Below are positions 1 to 9,205 of a stretch of DNA of 37,843 nucleotides, in pieces (within the stretch, counting starts at the first letter, position 1; each line of letters opens with the position of its first letter). Below the pieces are notes generated by a model, which did not search any database, was not told the DNA's origin, and saw nothing but the letters and a program-made list of their open reading frames with translations. Origin of the DNA: an uncultured Lachnospiraceae bacterium (GTDB taxonomy: Bacteria > Bacillota > Clostridia > Lachnospirales > Lachnospiraceae). The DNA lies in the NCBI GenBank assembly GCA_902793995.1, contig CADBFP010000019.1, positions 1 to 37,843 on the forward strand, in the 5' to 3' direction. The position numbers and the translations under genes were made by a program.

Positions 1-15
1 TATAATGCTTTTCAT
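1..15 (-). CDS. 5' end of a leftward gene (partial)
   Basis: Only the first five codons (M-K-S-I-I) of a gene running off the left edge are present. The call rests on an ATG on the minus strand preceded, seven bases upstream, by a good Shine-Dalgarno sequence GGAGGAG (complement at 23-29). It is divergent from ansA, so 16-221 is a shared divergent control region. The product cannot be identified from five residues. Confidence 0.5.
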
Positions 16-162
16 AGGGACACTCCTCCGGATGGTTTATTTGATACTCGCTAAAGTAATCTTACCACAAGAGGGTGTTCCCTTTTTAATTCTCCTACAA
101 TTATTTTACACTATGACACAGGATATGGTGTGGAAATCCCAGACCTTCCTCTTGCAAATAAC

Positions 163-191
163 TTGCTATCAATCCCATAAAATTGTATAAT
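163..191 (+). promoter_or_regulatory. sigma-A type promoter of ansA
   Basis: The -35 box TTGCTA (163-168) and the -10 box TATAAT (186-191) are separated by exactly 17 bases. Transcription should start near 198, which rules out the upstream in-frame TTG at 183 as a start codon and supports the GTG at 222. Confidence 0.75.
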
Positions 192-221
192 CAAAACATG
201 ACAATCCTGCGAGGTAATTCC

Positions 222-1229
222 GTGAAGAAAAAAATCTGCCTGATCTATACCGGCGGCACCATCGGCATGGTCAAAAGCGAAAAGGGCTATGTGCCCAGCG
301 AGGACGCTTTTTTGAAACTGCTTTCCCAGCTGCCGGAGTTTTCCAATCCGGCCTTTCCGGATTATGAAACCATTGTGTTTACCCCCCTGCTGGATTCCAG
401 CGATATTGCGGTAGAGGAATGGAACAAGATGGGCCGGACCATTGCTTCCCGCTACGCGGCCTGCGACGGTTTCGTGGTGCTCCACGGCACGGATACCATG
501 GCCTACTCGGCTTCCGCCCTTTCTTTTATGCTGGAAAACCTGGAAAAACCGGTGATTTTCACCGGCTCCCAAATCCCCCTTTACGAGCTGCGCAGCGACG
601 GACGGGACAATTTGATCTCCGCTATGCTGCTTGCGGCATCGGAACATATCCGGGAGGTCTGCATTTATTTCGGCGGCCAGCTCTTAAGAGGCAACCGGGC
701 CACCAAGCTCTCCTCCGACGGCATGCACGCCTTCGATTCGCCCAATTATCCGCCTTTGGTAAAGGCCGGCATCGATTTTAAATTCCGTTTGACGGCGGAC
801 CTGCCCCCTGCAAACGGCCCCTTCCGCTTCCAGCCCTTTGAGGCCATGCCCCTGGGAGTCCTGAAGGTGTTTCCCGGCATCCAGTTCGACCTCTTTGAAT
901 CCATTATGACAGAATCCCTCCGGGGCGTGGTGCTGGAGAGCTTCGGCGCCGGCAATGTGCCCAGCGCCCGAACCGCTCTCCTGCCCGTACTAAAAAAGGC
1001 CCACGATCACGGGACCTTAGTGGTGGTGCGTTCCCAATGTCCGGAAGGCAAAGTGAATCTGGGTTCTTACGCCGCCAGCCTCTCCTTAAAGGAAATCGGT
1101 GCGGTGGACGGCGGGGATATGACGACGGAAGCGGCTCTGGCCAAGCTCTATTATCTTTTCAGCAAAGGTGAAAAGCCGGAAGATGTCAAGGCCTTAATGG
1201 AAGCCAATCTGCGGGGAGAGCGAAGCTAA
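222..1229 (+). CDS. ansA: L-asparaginase, type I (AnsA)
   Basis: Hydrolyses L-asparagine to aspartate and ammonia; there is no signal peptide, so this is the cytoplasmic type I enzyme. The 335-residue product is close to the 338 residues of E. coli AnsA and can be followed against it from end to end. The first catalytic threonine lies in YTGGTIGM (residues 9-16) and the second catalytic block is HGTDTM (88-93), followed by the family stretches TGSQIPL and RGNR. The start is the GTG at 222: GAGGT at 211-215 is correctly spaced before it, and the promoter at 163-191 leaves the upstream candidates at or before the transcript start. It is the only clear chromosomal plus-strand protein gene here and converges on the GLUG protein gene with only 11 bases between the stop codons and no terminator hairpin. 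Confidence 0.95.
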   Translation: MKKKICLIYTGGTIGMVKSEKGYVPSEDAFLKLLSQLPEFSNPAFPDYETIVFTPLLDSSDIAVEEWNKMGRTIASRYAACDGFVVLHGTDTMAYSASALSFMLENLEKPVIFTGSQIPLYELRSDGRDNLISAMLLAASEHIREVCIYFGGQLLRGNRATKLSSDGMHAFDSPNYPPLVKAGIDFKFRLTADLPPANGPFRFQPFEAMPLGVLKVFPGIQFDLFESIMTESLRGVVLESFGAGNVPSARTALLPVLKKAHDHGTLVVVRSQCPEGKVNLGSYAASLSLKEIGAVDGGDMTTEAALAKLYYLFSKGEKPEDVKALMEANLRGERS

Positions 1230-1240
1230 GGAAGCGCAGA

Positions 1241-4200
1241 TCAATCTTCATGCACCGCTTCTGCTGCTTTGTTTTTCTTCCTGCGCCGGATCAGCCAGGC
1301 TGCCAGACAGGCCCCCAGCAGAACGCCTCCCGCCGCCGCATAAGGCCAAATCAGGGGGCGTTCTTCTTTGATCAGAACATAAAAGCCGCCGCTCACCCCC
1401 TCGAAAACCAGATAGGAAGCTTCCCGGGTCCAGGGGATCTCCACGGGAACGGAGCCGCTGACATCATACAAAAGGCCCCCCTCTGCCCTTAAATGGATTT
1501 TCAGGCTTTCCTGATACCCCGGCACCTGCAGCTGATAAAACCCCAGCAGCCCTCTTCCCTCTGTCAGAAGTGGCGCAGCCTTTTCTTTCAATTCCTCCTC
1601 CGAAAGCCATCGGACCTCCAGCCTATCTTCTTCCGAAAAAACGCCTTCCACCAAAACCAGAGGCGGATCCAGTCCATCGGATAAGGTAGACAGGGGCCTC
1701 ACGTAGCTGCCCCGCACGGTCCTACTGAAATAAATATGGGTCCGGTCAAACTCCTCCCAGCGCCAGATGCGGCCATCCTTATCTGCCACTACCGGCAGGC
1801 TCTCCAGCCCCGTGCCGAAAGGAACGCTCCGGGTTTCCAGCAGCACGCCTTCCACTTCAAAGCGCACTTCCACATCCTTCAGCAGCTGACTGCCGGCGCT
1901 TTTTGCCACCAGTTCTTCAAATTCGATCCGTTCCGCCTCTCCGGCAAAGCTGAAGCCGTTAACGCCTCCCACCGGGCTTTCTGCGTAATAATTCTTCCGG
2001 ACCTCTCCCTCCGCCTGACCGGCGATGGCGCCCTGGAAGGCCCCCTGACTCTCAAAGTAGGGCAGGGCCAGACAGTCTTTAATATCCTGCCCCAGGCCGG
2101 CAATGCCGCCCAAATAGCTTGCCCCCTTCAGATTGTTGCGGGCGGTTGAGGAGGCAATGAGCCCTTCGCAACGCCCGGCAATGCCCCCGGCATAGCCTTC
2201 CGCCGCCTCTATGGATCCGGCGGAGAGGCCGGAAAGCACCGCGCCGTAATCCATGCGTCCCGCAATGCCGCCGGCAGCGCTGCGGACCGCAGATATGTCC
2301 CCGTAGTTCTCGCAACGGCGGATCACGGCGAAGATCAGATACTCCGCCCCCACGGCCAGGGACTTTAAGGAAAGCTCGTCCTCCGGATCCGTGGAGATCT
2401 CCAAAGCTATGCTCCCCACGACTCCGCCCACATTGGTCTCCGCCTGGACAGAACCGTAGTTCAGGCAGCGGTCCACCGCGCCTTTTGTGCGGCTTTCATC
2501 CTCCAGGGCGGAAATATCCCGGGCCCGGGGCAGGCCTTCACCGCCGCTTGTAACGCCGTATACCGTATCCAGCAGAGTCAGACTCAGGGAAAAGGCCGCG
2601 GCGGCAATATCCTTGATATCCTGCAGCAACGCCACATCCGCCAGGTCCGCATTTAGGGATCCTACCCTTGTATTCAAAGCATCCAGTTCCTCAAAAAATC
2701 GTTTCATAGCCTGGGACTGGGCTTCGCTGATGGTCTTAAACTCTAACGCCTCCTCCTGGCCCGCGGCGGAAAAATAGCCGGAAAGGGATGAAAAGGCACC
2801 GGAAAGGTTCCATAAAGCCCCCCGAAGGGCTTCGCTCAGCCCCTTGCTGCTGTCTGCGGCCTCCGACAGTTTTTCTCCTGCCCCCTTCAGATGGGACAGG
2901 GCATTCTCCATATGAGAGGCGGTGTCTTCCAGGGAAGAAAGAGCCGGCTTGATGCCGCTGACAGCCTCTCCTATATGCTGCACGGCCTGGCCGATCAGGC
3001 CCGCATCCAGCTGGGCCGCCGTCACATCCAGGGTGGAGGCCAGGGTGGTAAAGGCGGAACCGATCTGCGCGAAAGAATTGTTGAAAGCCGGCGTATTGCT
3101 TTGGAAGATCCCCAGGAAATCCTGCAGGGTATCATAGATCAGCCGGCGGTATGCTTCAGCCGGGTCTTCCTCCTTATCCGGATCCGGTAAAGGCCCCATC
3201 TTAAAGCCCGCTAGATCTCCGCCTAAGCCACCGAAGGAAGACGCCAGCCCGGAGAAGGAGGCGGACAGGTCGGACAAAGCCTTTTTTTCGTCCTTCAGAT
3301 TTTGATCCACATCCCCTAAAGCCTTAAAAGCGGCGTCCGCCTGCCCCAGAGAGCTCCGGGCTGTGGCAAAAACTTCCCGCAAAGAAGCCAGGGAAGCCTT
3401 AAAGTCATCACTCCCGGAGCCCGCCTCCGAGATCATGCATTTCAGGATTTCCGTCATATCCTCAAAGATGCTGAGGGTATTGCCGATGCCGGAAGAAAAA
3501 GCGGAAAGCTTGTCCGTCACCGGCGCCATCCCCTTCATAAAAGCCTGCAGACGGCTGCTGATCTGATTCACCGCTCCCAGGTTGCCGTTTACCCAGTCTT
3601 CCGTTTCCTGGCTGATCACGGCCACTTCCCCCCGGATCAGCCCGAAGCTGTCTCTTAGCGCTTCCAGATCCGTCATCAGGGAGGACTGGCTCTCTATGCC
3701 ATGGAGCGCCGCCGTATCAATGGCCTGGTGAAGATCCTCCAGCTGCTGATTCAGCAGTTCCAGGCGGGCGGTGGAATAGGACCAGCTGCCTTCCGGCTCC
3801 ATCTGGCCGACGATGCCGCCGGTATCCTTCCGGCCCTTTACCGTCCCTTCGTTCCGGCAATCTGCCACATGGCCGCTCATACGGCCGGCTATGCCCCCCA
3901 CATTGTATGCAGTGCGGGTATAACCCACGCCCCCCCGGTTTTCGCAGCCGCTGATGCTGCCGCTGCTAAGGCCCGCTATGCCGCCGATATCCGTTATATC
4001 CAGGATCTCCTCGCCGTTCAGCACGCTGACCACATATTCCGTCTGGGAGCTGACCTGGTAAACCGTATTTACCTCTGCCTCGTTAACACTGTTTTCGATG
4101 AGGCCCGCATTTTCCCCGGCAATCCCACCTATGCGGTGCTGGCCTCCCACATAACCGGCAGCGCTGCATCCGCTGATCACGCCCTCCGGACCGTTGAGCC

Positions 4201-4672
4201 CCGCCAGGCCCCCCGCCAGGCGCTTGCCTTCCACCCGGCCGCTGAAACGGCAGTTTTCTATCCGTCCCTCGTTCTGCCCGGCCAGACCGCCCAGGGTCTC
4301 AGCGCTGCCGGAGATCATACTGGCTTCCAGATTCAGATTCTTGACGCTGCCCCCCGGCAGGATCCGGCGGAACAGGCCCATCACCGCCCCGGCTTCGTCG
4401 ATTGTGAGGCCGCTGATGCGGTGGTCCTGCCCGTCAAAAACGCCCTGCCACAAAGGGATCATGGCGTTTTCCGTCCCGCTCAGATCCAGATCTGCCGTCA
4501 GCAGGACCTTAAGCCCCTTGGAGTAGGCATCCGACTCGCAGGCCTTGGCCAGAGCCTCCCACTCCTGGGCCGTGGCGATCTCCAGTTTGGTTTCCGCCTT
4601 TGCCGTCAGGGAAACAGGCAGCAGAGCCAGAAGAAAAAGCAATACAAATAAAGCCGCAAGCCGTTTGTTCAT
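1241..4672 (-). CDS. large GLUG-repeat surface protein with central helical region
   Basis: A 1143-residue secreted, membrane-anchored protein of unknown function. A signal peptide occupies residues 1-26 (positive N-terminus, long leucine-rich core, cleavage near AKA). Glycine-rich GLUG-type repeats follow (recurring GG-I/L-AG...N.G.I..C units, for example GGLAGQNEG), then about 350 residues of amphipathic, predicted coiled-coil helix, then a second block of GLUG repeats, and finally one membrane helix followed by RRRKK near the C-terminus. The ATG overlaps the stop of the MMPL gene by four bases (ATGA) and has its own GGAGGAAG, so the two are translationally coupled. The order exporter then surface protein suggests the two work at the same envelope site; this is inferred. 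GLUG repeats are known mostly from surface and adhesion-type proteins. Confidence 0.8.
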   Translation of the reverse strand: MNKRLAALFVLLFLLALLPVSLTAKAETKLEIATAQEWEALAKACESDAYSKGLKVLLTADLDLSGTENAMIPLWQGVFDGQDHRISGLTIDEAGAVMGLFRRILPGGSVKNLNLEASMISGSAETLGGLAGQNEGRIENCRFSGRVEGKRLAGGLAGLNGPEGVISGCSAAGYVGGQHRIGGIAGENAGLIENSVNEAEVNTVYQVSSQTEYVVSVLNGEEILDITDIGGIAGLSSGSISGCENRGGVGYTRTAYNVGGIAGRMSGHVADCRNEGTVKGRKDTGGIVGQMEPEGSWSYSTARLELLNQQLEDLHQAIDTAALHGIESQSSLMTDLEALRDSFGLIRGEVAVISQETEDWVNGNLGAVNQISSRLQAFMKGMAPVTDKLSAFSSGIGNTLSIFEDMTEILKCMISEAGSGSDDFKASLASLREVFATARSSLGQADAAFKALGDVDQNLKDEKKALSDLSASFSGLASSFGGLGGDLAGFKMGPLPDPDKEEDPAEAYRRLIYDTLQDFLGIFQSNTPAFNNSFAQIGSAFTTLASTLDVTAAQLDAGLIGQAVQHIGEAVSGIKPALSSLEDTASHMENALSHLKGAGEKLSEAADSSKGLSEALRGALWNLSGAFSSLSGYFSAAGQEEALEFKTISEAQSQAMKRFFEELDALNTRVGSLNADLADVALLQDIKDIAAAAFSLSLTLLDTVYGVTSGGEGLPRARDISALEDESRTKGAVDRCLNYGSVQAETNVGGVVGSIALEISTDPEDELSLKSLAVGAEYLIFAVIRRCENYGDISAVRSAAGGIAGRMDYGAVLSGLSAGSIEAAEGYAGGIAGRCEGLIASSTARNNLKGASYLGGIAGLGQDIKDCLALPYFESQGAFQGAIAGQAEGEVRKNYYAESPVGGVNGFSFAGEAERIEFEELVAKSAGSQLLKDVEVRFEVEGVLLETRSVPFGTGLESLPVVADKDGRIWRWEEFDRTHIYFSRTVRGSYVRPLSTLSDGLDPPLVLVEGVFSEEDRLEVRWLSEEELKEKAAPLLTEGRGLLGFYQLQVPGYQESLKIHLRAEGGLLYDVSGSVPVEIPWTREASYLVFEGVSGGFYVLIKEERPLIWPYAAAGGVLLGACLAAWLIRRRKKNKAAEAVHED

Positions 4673-6942
4673 TCTTCCTCCCCCCCTTTCAGCGAGATGG
4701 AAAACCTTGTTTTGTCAATGGCTTTATCCAAAAGCAGGATCAGCTGAGGCAGCACGCTCAGCACCATTATCATGGAGATCAGAGCGCCCCGGCCTACTGC
4801 CAGGCCTATATGCCCCACATAGACATCCGTCACCAAAAAGGCGATCAACAGGCCGGACACCGCCATAATAGTCCCGCTGGTCACCACCGTGGGGAAGGAC
4901 TCCCGGATGGCCTGGATCATAGCCTCCTTCTTCGGCAGTTCCCGCCGGGCCAGCTGATAATGATCCATCAAAACAATGGCATAGTCGATGGTGGCCCCCA
5001 TCTGGATAGCGGAAACGATCATATTGGTCACAAAGGAGGGGGCATCCCCCGCCAGATAGGAACAGGCAAAATTGATCCAGATGCTGCCCTGGATCACAAA
5101 TACCAGGATCAGCGCCCCGATAAAGGAACGGAAGGTGAAGATCAGGATGATAAACACAAAGCCGATGGTGAGGAAATTAATCTTGGACATATCTGCCATA
5201 TAGGAAGCCTTCAGATCCATGGCGCTGGTGATATAGCCGATGATCAGCGGTTCGCCCTCCCGGTAATACTCCGTCAGCAGACTGCGAAGTTCCCCTATGA
5301 AAGCGCTGCTCTCTTCTCCTTCCTCCGGCAGGCCGGTGATGAGGATCATCCTGTCGTAGTTCTCCCCCCGCAGCTGGCCTACGCCCCGTTCCAGATCCTT
5401 CCTGAGGGTCTGGATCTGCTCCGTCTTGCTCTCGCTTAAGGAGACCACGCCCCGGTCCATCAGGGTGAAGAGGTACAGGAACATCTCATACAGAGGCACT
5501 TCGTAATTCTCCGCACTGTTGAAAATAGCCTGGTATTCCTCATGCTGCAGGCCGTAGGACTGGTACAGCAGACGGGCGGCTTCGTAGTCGATATTCAGCA
5601 GCTGGGCAAACATACGGGGCGTATACGCATCGGTCAGGACCCGGCCCTCCTCCACTTCAATGCTGGCCAGGCCGGTTGTGGTCTTAACCTGGGGCATCTG
5701 GAGGGCTTTTTCCAAAAATGCCTTTTCCGCGGCATAGTTGCCGGCAGGCACCAGCACCGCCACCAGAGTATCGCTGTCAAAGGTATCGGCGATTTTGTGC
5801 ATGGCCGCCCGTCTCTCATTGTAAACCAGCTCGTTGACCCCCATGTCGGAAAAGGCGTAGGGAACATTCCGGGCGGCTATGAAGGCCGGCGGCAGAAGCA
5901 GCAGGAAGGGCACAACAAAGAGTACCTTGCTTTTCACCAGAAAACGCCCCCAGCCGGAGGTGTCCGGCACAAAGCTTCTGTGGGAGAAGCGCTTGATAGG
6001 GCCGGCAAATACCAGCATCAGACCGGGCATCAGAAGGAACACGGTGATCAGGCTGAAGAAAATCCCCTTGGCCAGCACCGCGCCTAGATCGTAGCCCAGG
6101 CGGAAGTGCATCAGGGTCAGAGCCACCAGACCGGCTATGGTAGTCAGACTGGAGGAGGCAATCTCCGGAATAGCCTTCGCCAGGGCCTCCACCAGAGCCT
6201 CCCGGGCCGTTCCGAAGTTTTTGCTTTCGATCTCGTAGCGGTTGGAAAGAATGATCACATAGTCGATAGCCAGGGCCAGCTGCAGGATCACCGCAACGGA
6301 ATGGGTGATGGAAGAAACGGTGCCCAGCCAGAAATTGGTGCCCATATTCAGCAGCGCCGCCACGATAAAAACGATAAAGAAAATGATGACTTCAAAATAA
6401 CTGCGGGATGTGAGCAAAAGGACCGCCACCACCACGGCAATAGCCAAAAGGATGACCAGGGTCATTTCTCCGGCCAGTCTGTCCGAGTAGGTTTCCGATG
6501 CATCCTCCACAATATAGGCATCAAAACGCTGGGAAAGAGCATAGATAGCCGCCAGGGCTTCCGGATCCTTCACCCCGTCAAAGGTAACGGTGATCAGGGC
6601 AGAGGCATTTTTGTAATGACCGCCGGTATCGTCAAAGGCCACCTCCGCCACATGGGGCAGGGGCCTAAGCTCCTCCGCCACCGCCAGCGCCGTTTCGTAG
6701 GTCACATTGACCAGCATCACATCCACCACATCATAGGCGGTGAATTCCTCTTCCATAATGCTGAGACCCTTCCGGGTCTCCGTATCGGGAGGCAGAAAGG
6801 CGGTAATGTCCGAATTGATTTTCACCCGGTTCAGGGAGAGGCCGCAGTAAAGACAGGCCAGGGCAAAGAGCAGAAAAATAAGATAGCGGAACCGAAGGAT
6901 TCCGCTGGCTAAAGAACGCATGAAAACAGCCCGTTTTTCCAT
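4669..6942 (-). CDS. MMPL/RND-family exporter
   Basis: A 757-residue polytopic membrane protein of the MMPL/RND superfamily, which uses the proton gradient to export lipids or other hydrophobic compounds. The layout is typical: one N-terminal membrane helix, a large outer loop (about residues 40-155), a block of five to six helices, a second outer loop (about 350-550) and a second helix block. Each helix block holds the family signature with an intramembrane aspartate: AIDYVIIL in the first half and ATIDYAIVLMDHY in the second. The start is supported by AAGGGATT in front of the ATG. It is the middle gene of the XpaC-like/MMPL/GLUG operon: 58 bases after the XpaC-like gene and overlapping the GLUG gene by four bases. 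The substrate is unknown. Confidence 0.88.
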   Translation of the reverse strand: MEKRAVFMRSLASGILRFRYLIFLLFALACLYCGLSLNRVKINSDITAFLPPDTETRKGLSIMEEEFTAYDVVDVMLVNVTYETALAVAEELRPLPHVAEVAFDDTGGHYKNASALITVTFDGVKDPEALAAIYALSQRFDAYIVEDASETYSDRLAGEMTLVILLAIAVVVAVLLLTSRSYFEVIIFFIVFIVAALLNMGTNFWLGTVSSITHSVAVILQLALAIDYVIILSNRYEIESKNFGTAREALVEALAKAIPEIASSSLTTIAGLVALTLMHFRLGYDLGAVLAKGIFFSLITVFLLMPGLMLVFAGPIKRFSHRSFVPDTSGWGRFLVKSKVLFVVPFLLLLPPAFIAARNVPYAFSDMGVNELVYNERRAAMHKIADTFDSDTLVAVLVPAGNYAAEKAFLEKALQMPQVKTTTGLASIEVEEGRVLTDAYTPRMFAQLLNIDYEAARLLYQSYGLQHEEYQAIFNSAENYEVPLYEMFLYLFTLMDRGVVSLSESKTEQIQTLRKDLERGVGQLRGENYDRMILITGLPEEGEESSAFIGELRSLLTEYYREGEPLIIGYITSAMDLKASYMADMSKINFLTIGFVFIILIFTFRSFIGALILVFVIQGSIWINFACSYLAGDAPSFVTNMIVSAIQMGATIDYAIVLMDHYQLARRELPKKEAMIQAIRESFPTVVTSGTIMAVSGLLIAFLVTDVYVGHIGLAVGRGALISMIMVLSVLPQLILLLDKAIDKTRFSISLKGGEEE

Positions 6943-7000
6943 ATAATCCCTTCGCTGTTCAGGGACGGACGATTTGTTCCCGATGATATCACCGGAGGAT

Positions 7001-7621
7001 CTACACCAGTCCGTCCTCTTTAATGGAATAATTCATCAGCTCCATTTCGGCGGAGATGTCCATCATATCGTTTTCATATACATTGGCCAGTTGCTTTTCC
7101 GTGGCTGTCTTGATATCCGCCAGATGGGCCATGACCTTGTCCTTCAATTCCGCATGCTCCACGCCGCTTTCGGAAATCTGGCGGTACTTGGAGAGAATGC
7201 TTTTCTGCGTAGGCATATAGTATTGCAGAAACATTTGGGCATCCCCGATCCGGGAGGGCTCTGTTTTCAAAGCGGAAAGCACTTTTTCCATAATGCCGCA
7301 GATTTCGTTGCTGGCATTGCGGATTTCCGGCTCCTTAATGCGGGCGTTTAAGACTCTGAGGCTGGTCAGCTCTTTCCGGGCCTGAGCCATCACCTCCGCA
7401 TCCGCCGGATCCATTCCGGCTACTTCCGCCTTGTTTTTCGCCTCGTCATGACTGTTTTTCAGGGAAATAAACATGATGGCTGCCACAATCACCAGCAGCG
7501 CCCCCATCACAATCCCGCCGGTTATCACCAGGCTGGGCAATTTGCCGAATAAAGCTACCAAAGCTATCACCACCCCCAAAGGAATCAGCCAGGAAAAGGC
7601 CGAACCGTTCTTGTTATTCAT
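7001..7621 (-). CDS. XpaC-like membrane protein (5-bromo-4-chloroindolyl phosphate hydrolysis family)
   Basis: A 206-residue protein with two membrane helices near the N-terminus (about 9-25 and 31-52) and a helical cytoplasmic domain. The C-terminal half carries the features I associate with the XpaC family (Pfam Halogen_Hydrol): FLQYYMPT followed by a K..L.KY stretch, and a final DISAEMELM...DGL. The biochemical role of this family is poorly defined; XpaC is often found beside toxic-anion-resistance proteins (TelA), but none is seen here. It is first in the operon with the MMPL exporter and has its own promoter (7666-7694). The ribosome binding site GGGGAGGATG sits directly behind a GGCGCC-T-GGCGCC duplication (7634-7646) that could fold over it. 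Confidence 0.75.
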   Translation of the reverse strand: MNNKNGSAFSWLIPLGVVIALVALFGKLPSLVITGGIVMGALLVIVAAIMFISLKNSHDEAKNKAEVAGMDPADAEVMAQARKELTSLRVLNARIKEPEIRNASNEICGIMEKVLSALKTEPSRIGDAQMFLQYYMPTQKSILSKYRQISESGVEHAELKDKVMAHLADIKTATEKQLANVYENDMMDISAEMELMNYSIKEDGLV

Positions 7622-7665
7622 ATCATCCTCCCCGGCGCCTGGCGCCTGCGGTCATTTTCCCGCTT

Positions 7666-7694
7666 ATTGTAGCAAATATAAAACGCTTTGTCAT
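7666..7694 (-). promoter_or_regulatory. promoter of the XpaC-like/MMPL/GLUG operon
   Basis: On the minus strand, -35 ATGACA (complement 7689-7694), a 17-base spacer and -10 TACAAT (complement 7666-7671). It lies in the gap between the polysaccharide deacetylase stop and the XpaC-like start, so the three-gene operon need not depend on upstream read-through. Confidence 0.65.
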
Positions 7695-7722
7695 TCTTTT
7701 TCTGTTCTTTCAGAATCGGGCT

Positions 7723-9189
7723 TTAATAACTGGGCACCGGCAGAGGGCGGCTCTTATCAAAAACCGTCTCCGTATCAAAGAAAATATCGCATTTGTCTTT
7801 CTTATAATACATTTCATATCCGTCCAGATTCACCCTGCCCTGGCGTAAAAATCCTTCACCGCCGTCGAACTGCACCCAGGGGATATTAAAGGAGTCCACA
7901 GGGCAGAAGTATTTGAAACCCATTTTCTTCAAAATGGGGTATGCCGGAGAATATCCTGATGCATTCGGATCTGTGGAATAGGGACGCCAGCTGCCGAAAT
8001 CCACCCCGAAGGCAAAGATCAGAATATCCGTGTCGTTTCCCAGAAGGCTGTCCACTTCATTCTTCCACTTGGTCATATCATTTTCCAGCCAGCCGATATC
8101 CACCTTCCCCATATTGATATGTCCCCAGCTATGGGAGGCAAATTCCCAGCCCAGGGCTTCCATTCGGGCGGCCACCTTGGTGGCGGCGGCCCGCTCTTCT
8201 TCCACATTGATGGAGGCGTAGGCCGGCTTATAATCCGGGTCCGCCGGATTTCCGTACATGGGTGCGGTGCGGTAGCCCAGAATCCCCTCATAGCCCGTCA
8301 GGGCAATGCAGCCCCGGGCCCCTTTGTAGGAGAAATCCGGATGTTTCCTGATAAAGCTCTCCAGCAGAGGCACCACATCATAATCTCCGGTGACCACGGA
8401 ACCGTCCCGGTTTTTATATTCGCAGGTGGGATAACCGTCTTCTCCGATGAGGATCTTGGTGGCAAAGCCGTCTCCGGTCATATATTCGTAATAGGATACA
8501 TCATCAATGGAAAGCACAAAGGGCTTTTTGCCCTCCGGCAGGAAGATATTGCCTTTCACGAACTCGCCGGCCTCGTTGGTATAGGCCATATCATGCAGCT
8601 TTACCAGCACGAAGCCCCTCTCGTACATCTGCTCCATCATGGCATTGAACTCGGAAACGGTGGTCATTACCTGATTATAGCCGTCCCGGTCCGCAGGATC
8701 CGAAAAGGCCAGCTCCGTATCCACAATCAGGGAGTGGAAAAACACATGATAGACTTCCGTAATATCCACCTTTTTCAAAGTGGTTTTGATCCGCAGATAG
8801 TCCTGATATGCCTCCTGCAGCACTGAGGAACGGCCATATTCCCCCTGGCTTTGCAGAAAGGCCATGGCGCCGTCGTAATCATAGGATGCCGCCAGCCGGG
8901 AAGCCTGCTCCAAAAGGGGGGCGTAGCGGGCTTTTTCGTCCTCCGTAGTGGGAGGCGCCGTGGTACTGGCCGCCATCTGCGTAGGGGCGGTGGTGGTAGT
9001 CTCTAAAAGGGGATCGTCCATTACGGAGCTGACCCAGCCTTTTATGCCCCGGTAAGCAGCCCGGATGCCGAAAAAGAGGCCGACGCACAGGCCTAGGCAC
9101 GCAAAGCCGAACAGAAAACGCATGGCGATGGCCTTGCGGCGCCGTCTTTGTCTTTCTGTCTGAGGGCTATACTTTCCTTTGCTTGCCAT
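7723..9189 (-). CDS. polysaccharide deacetylase (CE4/NodB-like), membrane-anchored
   Basis: Probably removes N-acetyl groups from an extracellular glycan such as peptidoglycan. The 488-residue protein has a basic N-terminus and one membrane helix (about 23-47), then a Thr/Ala/Pro-rich linker (about 62-84), a helical spacer, and a NodB-like domain from about residue 220. Metal and catalytic residues resemble the CE4 family: an Asp-Asp pair in LSIDDVSYY (229-230) in place of the usual TFDDG, and HSWGH (His353 and His357) in the position of the HSxxH metal motif. The start chosen is the ATG at 9189, with AAGGAG eight bases upstream; an in-frame ATG 51 bases earlier would overlap truA and has no such site. 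The 16-base gap to truA suggests co-transcription. Confidence 0.82.
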   Translation of the reverse strand: MASKGKYSPQTERQRRRRKAIAMRFLFGFACLGLCVGLFFGIRAAYRGIKGWVSSVMDDPLLETTTTAPTQMAASTTAPPTTEDEKARYAPLLEQASRLAASYDYDGAMAFLQSQGEYGRSSVLQEAYQDYLRIKTTLKKVDITEVYHVFFHSLIVDTELAFSDPADRDGYNQVMTTVSEFNAMMEQMYERGFVLVKLHDMAYTNEAGEFVKGNIFLPEGKKPFVLSIDDVSYYEYMTGDGFATKILIGEDGYPTCEYKNRDGSVVTGDYDVVPLLESFIRKHPDFSYKGARGCIALTGYEGILGYRTAPMYGNPADPDYKPAYASINVEEERAAATKVAARMEALGWEFASHSWGHINMGKVDIGWLENDMTKWKNEVDSLLGNDTDILIFAFGVDFGSWRPYSTDPNASGYSPAYPILKKMGFKYFCPVDSFNIPWVQFDGGEGFLRQGRVNLDGYEMYYKKDKCDIFFDTETVFDKSRPLPVPSY

Positions 9190-9205
9190 CTCCGTCTCCT
9201 TTCTG

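Noticed and set aside
3701-4651. 316-codon plus-strand frame opposite the GLUG gene
   Set aside because: Shadow of a real, well-supported minus-strand gene; no ribosome binding site and no recognisable domain.
6106-6912. 268-codon plus-strand frame opposite the MMPL gene
   Set aside because: His/Gln/Gly-rich composition typical of an antisense shadow; the minus strand encodes a clear RND protein.
7634-7646. GGCGCC-T-GGCGCC before the XpaC-like gene as a regulatory hairpin
   Set aside because: The spacing allows only a four-base-pair stem; too weak to call separately.
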